A stretch of DNA of 8,580 bases. Source: Chloroflexota bacterium (GTDB taxonomy: Bacteria; Chloroflexota; Anaerolineae; Thermoflexales; Thermoflexaceae). Of the stretch, positions 1-6,895 are shown one piece after another; the first letter of the stretch is position 1; every line of letters starts with the position of its first letter. The notes under the pieces were generated by a model. It was not told the origin of the DNA, ran no database searches, and saw only the letters and a program-made list of their open reading frames with translations. Position numbers and translations under genes: made by a program. Where the stretch lies: the NCBI GenBank assembly GCA_030550075.1, contig JAUQQB010000100.1:1-8580 (forward strand), in the 5' to 3' direction.

Positions 1-19
1 GGGGCGCCGAAGGCGCCCC
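1..19 (-). terminator. GC-rich hairpin downstream of proS, probable terminator
   Basis: Bases 1-8 (ggggcgcc) and 12-19 (ggcgcccc) are perfect inverted repeats around a 3-nt loop (gaa; UUC in the leftward transcript). The hairpin lies 48 nt past the proS stop codon, where an intrinsic terminator of that gene would be expected. The U-tract that would complete it lies outside the window, so termination is inferred. Read rightward, no T-run follows, so it is unlikely to terminate in that direction. It could also be part of a palindromic repeat cut by the window edge. Confidence 0.45.
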
Positions 20-67
20 GCTCCGCCCCCAAAGCCCCCATGGGAAACGAACTGCGTAAGTCCTAGG

Positions 68-1498
68 TTAATAAGCTCGCGCGAAAACCGCCATTTCCGC
101 GGCGGGCTCGCCACAGACAATGCATCGACCGTGGCCACCCGGCTGCTCCAGAGGGATGCAGCGGTTGGTCGCCGTGGTATCCGCTTTGATCTTCGCCTCG
201 CACTCGGAGCTTCCACACCACCAAGCCCATGCGAACCCATCGGCGACAGCTTCCCGAAGTTGATCATAGGTCTCCGGGTAATGGGTATGGGCTTTGTGGA
301 AAGCCAACGCCTGCTGATAGAGATCCGCCTGGATGGCGCTCAAGGCTTCTTGCACTGCGCTCAGAAGCCCTTCTATAGGAACAGTTCGCTTCCTCGGGGC
401 GCCCGGCTGATCCCGACGGGCCAGCACCACCTGCCGTTCCGCCACATCTCGCGGGCCGATCTCCATCCGCAAAGGCACCCCGCGCAACTCCCACTCGTTG
501 AACTTCCACCCCGGGGTGTATTCCTCTCGCGCATCCACTTCCACCCGGATCTCCGGCTCCAGCATCCGTCGGACCTGTTCGCAGACTTCCAGCACCCGGG
601 AGCGCTCCTCCTCGCTCTTCCAGATCGGCACCACGATCACCTGGATCGGTGCCAGGCGAGGAGGCAGAATCAACCCCTGATCATCCCCATGCACCATGAT
701 CACTGCCCCTACCATTCGCGTGGAGAGGCCATGGGAGGTCGTCCAAGCGTATTGCATCTGGTTTTGAGTGTCCAGGAATCGGATCTCGAAAGCCTGTGAG
801 AAATTTTGCCCCAGATTGTGAGAAGTGGCGGATTGCAGCGCCCGCCCATCACCCATCATCGCCTCAATGGTATAACTGCGCAGCGCGCCGGCGAACTTCT
901 CCGACTCGCTTTTGCGACCCTGGATCACCGGGATGGCGGCATCCTCTACCGCGAAGTCCGTGTAAAGATCGAGCACCCGTAGAGCTTCCTCTTCCGCCTC
1001 CTCATAGGTGGCGAAGACAGAATGGGCCTCCTGCCAGAGAAACTCCAGCGTTCGCAGGAAGGGACGAGTCCGCTTCTCCCAACGCACCACATTGCACCAC
1101 TGATTGATCCGCAGCGGCAGATCCCGATAGGACTGGATCCATTGGGCATACATATAGCCGATAATCGTCTCAGAGGTCGGGCGCACGACCAGCGGCTCCT
1201 CCAGCGTCTCCCCGCCTCCAACCGTCACCACCGCCAGCTCCGGGGAGAACCCGCTCACATGCTCCTTTTCCCTTTGAATGAACGAGTAGGGGATAAAGAT
1301 CGGGAAATAAGCATTCCGATAGCCATGGGCTTTAAACCGCCGATCCACGGCTGCCTGGATGTTTTCCCAGATGGCATAACCGTAAGGTCGGAAAACGATG
1401 CATCCTCGGACGGGGGCATAATCGGCCAGCTCGGCTTCCCGGATGACATCCAGATACCACTGACTGTAATCTTCACGGCGCGACGTGATTCGGGCCAT
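68..1498 (-). CDS. proS: Prolyl-tRNA synthetase, archaeal/eukaryotic-type (Thermus-like)
   Basis: 476-residue cytoplasmic class II aminoacyl-tRNA synthetase that activates proline with ATP and loads tRNA-Pro. Visible in order: motif 1 region about 31-70 (RGCIVFRPYG and the Pro of YFPIFIP); RPTSET at 106-111; motif 2 at 139-157 (RWEKRTRPFLRTLEFLWQE); the proline-pocket segment TSHNLGQNF at 225-233; motif 3 with Arg261 and HGDDQGLILPP at 270-280; an anticodon-binding domain from about 283; and a C-terminal zinc domain with Cys428, Cys433, Cys459 and Cys462, ending in Tyr476. The short form without the bacterial editing insert, with four cysteines and a terminal Tyr, matches the Thermus thermophilus type. 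The frame stays open 77 codons further upstream. The ATG at 1498 is chosen because AGGAGG lies 7 nt before it, a good promoter sits just upstream, and the extra residues are low-complexity and unlike the family. Confidence 0.97.
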   Translation of the reverse strand: MARITSRREDYSQWYLDVIREAELADYAPVRGCIVFRPYGYAIWENIQAAVDRRFKAHGYRNAYFPIFIPYSFIQREKEHVSGFSPELAVVTVGGGETLEEPLVVRPTSETIIGYMYAQWIQSYRDLPLRINQWCNVVRWEKRTRPFLRTLEFLWQEAHSVFATYEEAEEEALRVLDLYTDFAVEDAAIPVIQGRKSESEKFAGALRSYTIEAMMGDGRALQSATSHNLGQNFSQAFEIRFLDTQNQMQYAWTTSHGLSTRMVGAVIMVHGDDQGLILPPRLAPIQVIVVPIWKSEEERSRVLEVCEQVRRMLEPEIRVEVDAREEYTPGWKFNEWELRGVPLRMEIGPRDVAERQVVLARRDQPGAPRKRTVPIEGLLSAVQEALSAIQADLYQQALAFHKAHTHYPETYDQLREAVADGFAWAWWCGSSECEAKIKADTTATNRCIPLEQPGGHGRCIVCGEPAAEMAVFARAY

Positions 1499-1537
1499 CG
1501 TCCGGCCTCCTGTCCCTCCTGTTCGCTTGTAAAAGCT

Positions 1538-1566
1538 ATTGTAGCCGGGCCTGGGAGCCCTTTCAA
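1538..1566 (-). promoter_or_regulatory. Sigma70-type promoter of proS
   Basis: On the reverse strand, TTGAAA (1566-1561) is followed after exactly 17 nt by TACAAT (1543-1538). Both boxes are one mismatch from consensus. Transcription would begin near 1531, giving a leader of about 33 nt that holds the AGGAGG ribosome binding site and leads to the ATG at 1498. This independently supports the short start of proS. I saw no T-box-like structure; the leader is too short for one. Confidence 0.7.
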
Positions 1567-1636
1567 GCGGATGTCGACTGATGGGGAATGAAAATCCGCA
1601 ACGGCCTGTGAGGGGCCCACCTTCTTTATCGTTTAA

Positions 1637-1645
1637 TGTTATACT
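1637..1645 (+). promoter_or_regulatory. Extended -10 promoter of the TPR gene
   Basis: TGTTATACT is a TGn extended -10 joined to TATACT, one mismatch from TATAAT. No convincing -35 box lies 16-18 nt upstream, as is common for extended -10 promoters. Transcription would begin near 1652, giving a leader of about 30 nt to the ATG at 1682, with a GGTGAGGAA ribosome binding site at 1666-1674. The promoter is divergent from that of proS, with about 71 nt between its -10 and the proS -35. Confidence 0.5.
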
Positions 1646-1681
1646 TGCATTTTGAGGCATCCAACAGGTGAGGAATCGGTT

Positions 1682-3940
1682 ATGGAAGGGGATCGCCTGC
1701 GTTATGAACAGGCGTTGAGACGTGGGCATGAGGCCCTATGGCAAAAGCGATGGGCGGCGGCGATCGCGGCTTATCGGGAAGCGCTGGAGGCCTTTCCGGA
1801 TCAGCCGGAGGCCCTGACCGGATTGGGCCTAGCGTGCATGGAGGCCGGTCACTATGAGGAGGCCACCGCGGCCTTTCGGCAGCTGACAGTGCTTCGGCCA
1901 AGCGATCCCACGCCGGTGCTCCGTCTCGCGGAGGTGTATCAGCGCGCCGGCCGCGCCGCGGAGGCAGCCGCTCATTACCACGAAGCGGGCCGGTTCTTCG
2001 CGGAGCAGGCGGATCTTCGAAGGGCGGTTCAGGCGTGGGTTCAGGCGATCCGCCTGGAGCCAGGACGGATCGAGACCCTGGAAGCCCTGGCCCAGGCGTA
2101 TCGACAGCTCCAGCAGCCGGAAGCAGCGATCCGGGTAGATCTCGCCCGGGCCCGTGCCTGGGTACAGCAGGGAGATCTCCAACAGGCCCTGGAAGCGGTC
2201 AACGCCGCCCTTGCCCTGGACCCGAAGCATCCTCAGGCGCTACAGGCACGAGACTGGCTGCGGACTCAGCTGGCTCGTCGAACCCGCACGGGCCCGCTGC
2301 CGGCGCTTCCTCCTCGAGGGGCGGAAGTCGAGGCCGAGCAAGCCCGGGCAGAAGCCTTCTGGATGTTGCCGCCGGAAGAAGCCAAAACCCCTATGGATCC
2401 AATCCAACGGGCGCTTTCGCAGGCCCTTCAGACGCTGGCTGATCTGGTGTTCTCCGAGGATCATGGAGCGCTCTCGGAAGAAGAGTGGTTTCGAGTCAAC
2501 GCAGGATTGGGGCGGGCGGTAGATGCGCATTCCCGGGGCCAGTGGCGGGAGGCCCTGGCCCTTTATGAGCAGGTTCTGGCAGCCGGATTGCAGCATCCCG
2601 CTCTGATGTTTGCCGTAGGCGCCATCCTGACGGAATTAAAGCGTTGCGACGAGGCCGCCTTCCAGCTCCAGCAAGCGATGGCTTCCTCCGATTATCACCT
2701 GGCCGGCCTGCTCTTGCTGGCCCGCTGTGAAGAGCGCTATGGAACTCCGGAGCGGGCAGCCGAACGCTATCTGGAGGTCCTGGAGTATATTGATCAGGAA
2801 TTGCTTCATAAAGGGCAGGGCGAGAGTTTGCGCAAACGATATCGCTTTCTGCGGAGCTGGATCCTGCGACATCCAGAGCAGCAGGCAGCTCTCCGCAAGG
2901 AGGCTCAGCAGATTCTGGAAAGCCCCACCTGGCTGGATCGCATGACCCTGATTCGGCAAGCGCTGGATCAGTGGACGGCAGAGACGCCGTTCCGGCTCAC
3001 GCTGGCAGACGCGTTGATGTTCCCGGAGGGAGAACGTCTCCTGATTGAGCTGGGGCAGGCCTACACCTGGGCCCAGGAGGGTTTGTTCTATAGCGCATCG
3101 GAAGAGGCGATGCGGATCCTGGCGGAGATGCCCTTTGCGCCGCTGGCCCATCTGGCCCTGGGTCGTCTGCTTGCCTGGGGCCATCGCAGCGATGCGGCGG
3201 TGGGGAAATTCCGGGCCCTTGGCGAGCATTTTCTGTTTATGGAAGATCCCTACATGGCGCTGGCGGCCTTCGATCAAGCCATTCAGCTTGCTCCGCTCGA
3301 TCTGTTAACTCTACATCAGTTGCTCCGGCTTTCTCAGGAGCTGGGGGATCCTTCTCGAACCATCCAGGCATTCATCGGCATGGCGGATGCGTATTTGCAG
3401 ATGGCGGATCTAAAGCAGGCGGAGCAGATCTGTCAGGAGGGGTTGGATTGGGCTTCGCGACGGGGCCTCTCGGCCACGGCACTCCGGCCGTTCCTGCTCC
3501 GGCTGGTGGAAATCGCCGTTCAGCGACTGGATTGGGCTCGAACGGTGGAGTATTTGGAACGGCTTCGGACAATCGATCCTAAGAGTCTTGAGATCCGCTG
3601 GGGCCTGGCCGAGGCTTATGTACGCACCTACCAAATGGAGCCAGCACTACAGGAGGTGCGCGAGCTGCTGAATCAGGCGCGCGGGGCCGGCCAGCTGGCC
3701 GAGGCCGTCTTGAACCTTGAGGAACTCATCGCCCTCCTCCCGGAAGAGCCGAGGTTGCGGCAGCTGGCGGCTCAGGTTTACCTGGAGCTCGGCCAGACGG
3801 AACCCGCAATCACACATCTGGAGCGAATCGGCGAGCACTATCTTCAGCAGGGGCGCCTGAACGATGCCCGGGCGGTCTATCAATCGCTGATCCAGCTAAA
3901 CCCGGACCGCGCCATGCATTATCAGGCGTTAATGGGTTAA
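1682..3940 (+). CDS. Large tetratricopeptide-repeat protein, function unknown
   Basis: 752 residues, without a signal peptide or membrane segment, so probably cytoplasmic. TPR units are clear at about residues 13-190 (for example RWAAAIAAYREALEAFPDQP at 23-42, HYEEATAAFRQL at 57-68 and GDLQQALEAVNAALALDP at 164-181). A Pro/Ala/Glu-rich linker follows at about 198-240. Weaker helical repeats fill 280-400, and further TPRs run to the C-terminus, ending in GRLNDARAVYQSLIQLNP. TPR arrays are protein-binding scaffolds; no catalytic domain is visible, so the partner and process are unknown. ATG 1682 is preferred over an in-frame TTG at 1652 because GGTGAGGAA lies 7-8 nt before it and the TTG falls at the predicted transcription start. 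The gene precedes cdaA on the same strand with a 205-nt gap, so a link to c-di-AMP signalling is possible but unproven. Confidence 0.9.
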   Translation: MEGDRLRYEQALRRGHEALWQKRWAAAIAAYREALEAFPDQPEALTGLGLACMEAGHYEEATAAFRQLTVLRPSDPTPVLRLAEVYQRAGRAAEAAAHYHEAGRFFAEQADLRRAVQAWVQAIRLEPGRIETLEALAQAYRQLQQPEAAIRVDLARARAWVQQGDLQQALEAVNAALALDPKHPQALQARDWLRTQLARRTRTGPLPALPPRGAEVEAEQARAEAFWMLPPEEAKTPMDPIQRALSQALQTLADLVFSEDHGALSEEEWFRVNAGLGRAVDAHSRGQWREALALYEQVLAAGLQHPALMFAVGAILTELKRCDEAAFQLQQAMASSDYHLAGLLLLARCEERYGTPERAAERYLEVLEYIDQELLHKGQGESLRKRYRFLRSWILRHPEQQAALRKEAQQILESPTWLDRMTLIRQALDQWTAETPFRLTLADALMFPEGERLLIELGQAYTWAQEGLFYSASEEAMRILAEMPFAPLAHLALGRLLAWGHRSDAAVGKFRALGEHFLFMEDPYMALAAFDQAIQLAPLDLLTLHQLLRLSQELGDPSRTIQAFIGMADAYLQMADLKQAEQICQEGLDWASRRGLSATALRPFLLRLVEIAVQRLDWARTVEYLERLRTIDPKSLEIRWGLAEAYVRTYQMEPALQEVRELLNQARGAGQLAEAVLNLEELIALLPEEPRLRQLAAQVYLELGQTEPAITHLERIGEHYLQQGRLNDARAVYQSLIQLNPDRAMHYQALMG

Positions 3941-3984
3941 CCCCATTGGCGTGCAGGCCGCTTTCCTGGGAACCAATGGTGGGG
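3931..3984 (+). promoter_or_regulatory. Overlapping inverted repeats at the TPR gene 3' end
   Basis: Three segments can pair in two exclusive ways. AATGGG (3931-3936) pairs with CCCATT (3942-3947) across the stop codon. Alternatively CCCCATTGG (3941-3949) pairs with CCAATGG-T-GGGG (3973-3984, one bulged T) and encloses an inner CAGG/CCTG stem (3954-3957 with 3965-3968). The only T-run is TTTT at 3991-3994 after GTGAGG, too weak for a confident intrinsic terminator. It may be a 3'-end stabiliser, a weak terminator or an attenuator in the leader of cdaA. The rest of the gap to 4145 shows another small hairpin (TTCCCA/TGGGAA, about 4078-4095) and no convincing promoter. Confidence 0.3.
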
Positions 3985-4145
3985 GTGAGGTTTTCGGAAA
4001 CTGGGCAGGACCGGCCGTTCCGTTAATGCCTATGGAGAGAACCATTTGGGGCTGGGCCAGGCACCTCGGGCACCTGTTCCCAAAGACCTGGGAAAATCAA
4101 CTGGGCAACTCCTATCCCCAAGATCCAGTAAATGGGTGAGCTTTC

Positions 4146-5018
4146 GTGCGGGATTTGGTTTATCTTCTGGATCAGCTCAACTGGATTAGTCTGATTGATA
4201 TCGGGCTGGTGGCTCTTCTCTTCTTCGGGATCCTATATTCCCTGAAAGGGACGCCAGCGGTCACCCTCGTCCGGGGGCTGTTCATTCTAATCCTGCTGGT
4301 GCTGATCTTGAGCGGGCCCTTGAGCTCCCTTCGAGCGATCCGCTGGCTTCTGGAACGGATCTTGCCGGCTCTCCTCCTGGCCATCCCGATCATTTTCCAA
4401 CCCGAACTCCGGCGGGCCCTGGAGCGGTTGGGCCGTGTGGGGCTCTGGCTGCAACGTGATCCTCAGGAAGCCCGGGTCGATGAAGTCATCGAGGCCCTGG
4501 TGCAGGCCTGCCCGCGCCTGGCCGAGCGTCGCCATGGCGCCCTGATCGTCCTGGAACGCACCACCGGCCTTGAGAACTACATCGAAACCGGGATCCGGCT
4601 GGATGCCCGGGTGACCCCTGAGTTGTTGATGACGATCTTCGTGCCGAACACCATCTTGCATGATGGCGCAGTGATCATCCGGGATGGGCGGGTGGTGGCA
4701 GCGGGTTGCATTTTGCCGCTCACCACCGGATGGGTAGGGGATCCGCAGCTGGGTCTGCGCCATCGCGCCGCCATCGGGATCACGGAAGTGAGCGATGCGC
4801 TGGCCATTGTGATCTCGGAGGAGCGGGGGACGATCTCGGTGGCCTTGAACGGGCGGATGGTGCGCCGATTGGACGCGCGGCGCCTGGAGCTGGTGTTACG
4901 GAACTTTTACAGCCCCCCGCCGGAGATCGAGCGGACTCAGCGCTGGTTCCAGGAGTTGCGGGAGCTTGGGCGGCGGGCGTGGGTCCTCTTCTTTCCCCAT
5001 CAGGGAAGTCGAGGGTAA
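4146..5018 (+). CDS. cdaA: Diadenylate cyclase CdaA (membrane-bound c-di-AMP synthase)
   Basis: 290 residues. It joins two ATP molecules into c-di-AMP, the second messenger linked in other bacteria to potassium, osmolyte and cell-wall control. Three hydrophobic helices at about 15-32, 40-57 and 70-86 anchor it in the membrane. The DisA_N/DAC domain spans about 108-250 and keeps both signature motifs: DGA at 173-175 (in LHDGAVIIRDG) and RHR at 205-207 (in GLRHRAAIG), plus SEERGTIS at 224-231, so it should be active. The length is close to the family's usual 270-280. The start is GTG at 4146 with a modest GGGTGAG site 5 nt upstream; no better start is seen and the first helix begins soon after. 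cdaR follows on the same strand after 130 nt, the standard partner. The surface of the last 30 residues is unlike the catalytic core and may be a lineage-specific tail. Confidence 0.95.
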   Translation: MRDLVYLLDQLNWISLIDIGLVALLFFGILYSLKGTPAVTLVRGLFILILLVLILSGPLSSLRAIRWLLERILPALLLAIPIIFQPELRRALERLGRVGLWLQRDPQEARVDEVIEALVQACPRLAERRHGALIVLERTTGLENYIETGIRLDARVTPELLMTIFVPNTILHDGAVIIRDGRVVAAGCILPLTTGWVGDPQLGLRHRAAIGITEVSDALAIVISEERGTISVALNGRMVRRLDARRLELVLRNFYSPPPEIERTQRWFQELRELGRRAWVLFFPHQGSRG

Positions 5019-5148
5019 GTGGAAGGCCATCGCCCCTAAACATCCCAGACTCAGCGAATCACAGATTTTTCCCCGAGGGCTTTATGGAGCGGGTGGGTCG
5101 CCTTCAGCGGCCTGCCCAATCCATAAATTTCCTGACCCGGTGAAGGCG

Positions 5149-6390
5149 ATGACGGGAACCCGATGGATACGGGAGAATTTGAGTCTGGCCCTGCTGGCCT
5201 TTGGGTTGGCCTTCGCCCTCTGGGCCGCTGCGGTGTGGGAGGAGAACCCGCCGGTGGAGCGAACGCTCACGGATCTACCGCTGACATTCCATGGATTAAG
5301 CCCGGATCAGGTGATTTTCGAAACATCAGCGGAGCGAATCCGTCTTCGTCTCCGAGTGCCGCGCGCAATAGAAGGCAGTATCAGCGCTCAGGATGTAGAG
5401 ACTTTTATTGATGTCCAGGGGCTTGAAGAAGGCGCTTATGAGCGACCTGTGCAGATCGAGATCCGACGGCGGGGTATCCAGATCTTGGCGGTGGACCCCC
5501 CGCGGGTTCGCTTCCGTCTGGAGCGTGTGGAGAGTCGGGAGGTTCCTGTCTCCATTCGGGTTCTGGGACAACCCGCCATCGGCTATCAGGTAGGGATTCC
5601 TCTTCCAGCGCTCCCGCAAGTGCGGGTGAGCGGCCCGCGCTCGCTGGTAGTAGTGGCGGCCATGGCCGTAGGGAGGATCCAGATCGATGGCGTACGGCAA
5701 TCGGTGGAAACCCAGGTCCGGCTGGCCGCGGTCGATCCTCAAGGGGAGCTGATCCCGGAGTTGAAAGTCGAGCCTGAACAAATTACTGTCACCGTTCCGA
5801 TAGAGGAACGTCTGGGCTTCCGCGAACTGCCGGTCCGGGTGGCACTTCAGGGACGCCCGGCCCGAGGTTATCAGCTCACGGAGATCTCGGTGAATCCACC
5901 GACGGTGACCCTCACCGGGGACCCCCGGCGCCTGGAGGAAATCGGAGGCTATATCTCGACGGAGGCCATTGACCTCTCGGAGGCGCGGGGGGAGCTGATC
6001 GCAGAGGTCCCGCTGGCCCTTCCAGCGGGAGTGGCCTTAGTGGGCAGCCCCACCGTTGTAGAGGTTCGCCTTCAGGTAGAACCAATCCTTAGCACCCAGG
6101 TCTTCCAGCAGGTTCCCATCGTGGTGGAAGGACTTCGGCCGGGGTTGATTGCCCGCCTCTCCCCTGAGACGGTGGATGTCATCCTCCGGGGGCCACTACC
6201 GTATGTGGAAAACCTCCGGCCGGATGAGTTGCATGTTTGGATCGATATAGGAAATCTGGAGCGAGGAACTTATACGCTCACGCCTACGGTCACCCTCAGC
6301 ACCACCGTGGCCGATGTTTCGTGGACGCTGATCCCGCCGAATATTCAGGTGTCCCTCATGCCTGCGCCAACGCCCACCCGGTCCCGTTAG
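5149..6390 (+). CDS. cdaR: YbbR-domain protein CdaR, regulator of CdaA
   Basis: 413 residues. An N-terminal signal anchor at about 10-29 (LSLALLAFGLAFALWAAAV) is followed by an extracytoplasmic part made of about four beta-rich YbbR repeats near 36-124, 131-216, 225-308 and 319-402. Recurring cues are L-P-V/I openings (ELPVRVALQG, QVPIVVEGL), an SGP/TGD/RGP turn in mid-repeat, and V-x-V/L-x-L endings. A short Pro/Thr tail closes it. In Firmicutes, CdaR binds CdaA and modulates its cyclase activity; the same role is inferred from the adjacent cdaA. The frame is open far upstream, to 4966 and overlapping cdaA. ATG 5149 is chosen because GGTGAAGG lies just before it and the signal anchor starts right after it; GTG at 5140 is a weaker alternative. 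glmM, often the next gene, does not follow: 546 bases without an intact gene come next. Confidence 0.92.
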   Translation: MTGTRWIRENLSLALLAFGLAFALWAAAVWEENPPVERTLTDLPLTFHGLSPDQVIFETSAERIRLRLRVPRAIEGSISAQDVETFIDVQGLEEGAYERPVQIEIRRRGIQILAVDPPRVRFRLERVESREVPVSIRVLGQPAIGYQVGIPLPALPQVRVSGPRSLVVVAAMAVGRIQIDGVRQSVETQVRLAAVDPQGELIPELKVEPEQITVTVPIEERLGFRELPVRVALQGRPARGYQLTEISVNPPTVTLTGDPRRLEEIGGYISTEAIDLSEARGELIAEVPLALPAGVALVGSPTVVEVRLQVEPILSTQVFQQVPIVVEGLRPGLIARLSPETVDVILRGPLPYVENLRPDELHVWIDIGNLERGTYTLTPTVTLSTTVADVSWTLIPPNIQVSLMPAPTPTRSR

Positions 6391-6536
6391 TGCTTCGCTC
6401 ATCTCAGTAGACCTGTTGTGCGATTGACGACTGATTCATGAGGCTTCTGGAGAATTGTGCAGGGATGATTTATTACGCTCCCCTATCCAGACCTCGCTGA
6501 GCAGGGCACTACGGAAAATCCCATAGAGCCATTTGC
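6391..6536. other. Intergenic stretch downstream of cdaR, nothing definite
   Basis: This stretch begins directly after the cdaR stop codon and ends at the left inverted repeat of the element described next. It holds no ORF with a ribosome binding site on either strand, no strong GC hairpin with a T-run, and no tRNA-like fold. A TTGACG at 6424-6429 resembles a -35 box, but no acceptable -10 lies 16-18 nt after it. How transcription of cdaR ends is not visible. Confidence 0.5.
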
Positions 6537-6551
6537 AGTGTTCACATTGTA
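6537..6551 (+). repeat. Left terminal inverted repeat, 15 bp
   Basis: AGTGTTCACATTGTA, the exact reverse complement of 6881-6895. Identity stops on both sides (outer base c against t, inner a against c), so the repeat is exactly 15 bp. Read leftward it contains the TGA (6544-6542) that closes the reverse-strand frame described separately. Confidence 0.8.
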
Positions 6552-6685
6552 AAGGATATGACGTGTTGGAGGTTGTGGGAGATGACGAACCACCGGGTCA
6601 CCCTCTTGGGGAAGCGATCCAACCTGGAAAAGGACAGGGGCTTGCGCCCATCACAGGCCAGCCTTTGCCGAACCGTGGGATTCCA
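6542..6685 (-). pseudogene. Possible C-terminal fragment of a lost transposase
   Basis: This reverse-strand frame is open from just after a TGA (6688-6686) to a TGA within the left inverted repeat, 47 codons in all. It is basic, with aromatic residues, including RFPKRVTRWFVISHNLQ. A stop codon falling inside a terminal repeat is common for IS transposase genes. It has no start codon or ribosome binding site. I do not recognise the sequence, and a chance frame of this length is quite possible in GC-rich DNA. Confidence 0.2.
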
Positions 6686-6766
6686 TCACTCCCCATGAGC
6701 CAGCGGGTCGGATTTCTGGTCCACCTGCGGGTGACGATCCGCTGGGAAAACGGGCACATAAGAGGC

Positions 6767-6808
6767 TCAAAAGTAGGGGCGAAAAATTTTTCGCCCCATA
6801 GGCATCAT
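6767..6808 (-). pseudogene. 13-codon frame with strong ribosome binding site, broken gene start
   Basis: On the reverse strand, AAGGAGG (6821-6815) is followed after 6 nt by ATG ATG CCT ATG. The frame encodes MMPMGRKIFRPYF and then stops at TGA 6769-6767. The site and spacing are as good as any in the window, which suggests a translated gene once began here. Most of the short frame is made of the 22-bp palindrome (6776-6797), so the original reading frame may have been replaced or interrupted there. A genuine small peptide cannot be excluded but has no other support. Confidence 0.3.
6776..6797. repeat. Perfect 22-bp palindrome, REP-like
   Basis: GGGGCGAAAAA (6776-6786) is followed directly by its exact reverse complement TTTTTCGCCCC (6787-6797), with no spacer. 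It is preceded by GTA, giving GTAGGGGCGA; palindromes beginning this way and ending in TCGCCCCTAC are, from memory, frequent dispersed repeats in some bacterial genomes. Transcribed in either direction it would give a hairpin with G/C at the base and A/U at the top. The T-run lies inside the stem rather than after it, so it is not a standard intrinsic terminator. It lies inside the inverted-repeat element. Confidence 0.7.
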
Positions 6809-6880
6809 CGCTGTCCTCCTTGGCTAAGATGCCTCCATGAGATTTACCATGTGCTCACGACCCCAGGGTCCAGCTTCATG

Positions 6881-6886
6881 TACAAT
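6881..6886 (+). promoter_or_regulatory. Candidate -10 box for the acylase gene
   Basis: TACAAT is one mismatch from TATAAT and sits at the right end of the inverted-repeat element. Transcription from it would start near 6893 and give a leader of about 44 nt to ATG 6937. No -35 resembling TTGACA lies 16-18 nt upstream, and TG is adjacent rather than one base away, so it is not a proper extended -10. It is the best candidate in the 80 bases before the gene, yet weak. Confidence 0.25.
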
Positions 6887-6895
6887 GTGAACACT
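6881..6895 (-). repeat. Right terminal inverted repeat, 15 bp
   Basis: TACAATGTGAACACT on the forward strand, the exact reverse complement of 6537-6551. Its outer end lies 41 bases before the acylase start codon at 6937. The first six bases, TACAAT, resemble a -10 box reading rightward. Confidence 0.8.

Larger units (their letters stand above)
6537..6895 (-). mobile_element. MITE-like element or internally deleted IS remnant
   Basis: A 359-bp segment is bounded by perfect 15-bp inverted repeats (AGTGTTCACATTGTA inward from each end). On the reverse strand its layout is that of a small insertion sequence. From the 6895 end, an 87-nt leader runs to an AAGGAGG site and an ATG at 6808. At the other end a reading frame closes with a TGA inside the 6537-6551 repeat. 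No transposase of useful length remains, so it would be non-autonomous or dead. No target-site duplication is seen at the repeat borders (flanks ...tttgc and accccg...), and I cannot assign an IS family. A chance 15-bp inverted repeat at this distance is very unlikely, but the element reading is inference. Confidence 0.55.

Noticed and set aside
131..1591. Several forward-strand frames opposite proS
   Set aside because: They are shadows of the proS coding sequence, with no ribosome binding sites and low-complexity Arg/Pro/Ser-rich translations.
1499..1729. 77-codon in-frame upstream extension of proS
   Set aside because: It overlaps the start of the TPR gene, contains the predicted proS promoter and has no family similarity. 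The ATG at 1498 has a good ribosome binding site and gives the length normal for the Thermus-type enzyme.
3951..4139. 62-codon forward frame between the TPR gene and cdaA
   Set aside because: It begins at a GTG 10 nt after a stop codon with no ribosome binding site and shows no recognisable domain. It lies across the predicted hairpin region.
4966..5148. 61-codon in-frame extension of cdaR overlapping the end of cdaA
   Set aside because: The extension has no membrane or YbbR character and no ribosome binding site. The signal anchor starts right after ATG 5149, which has a ribosome binding site.
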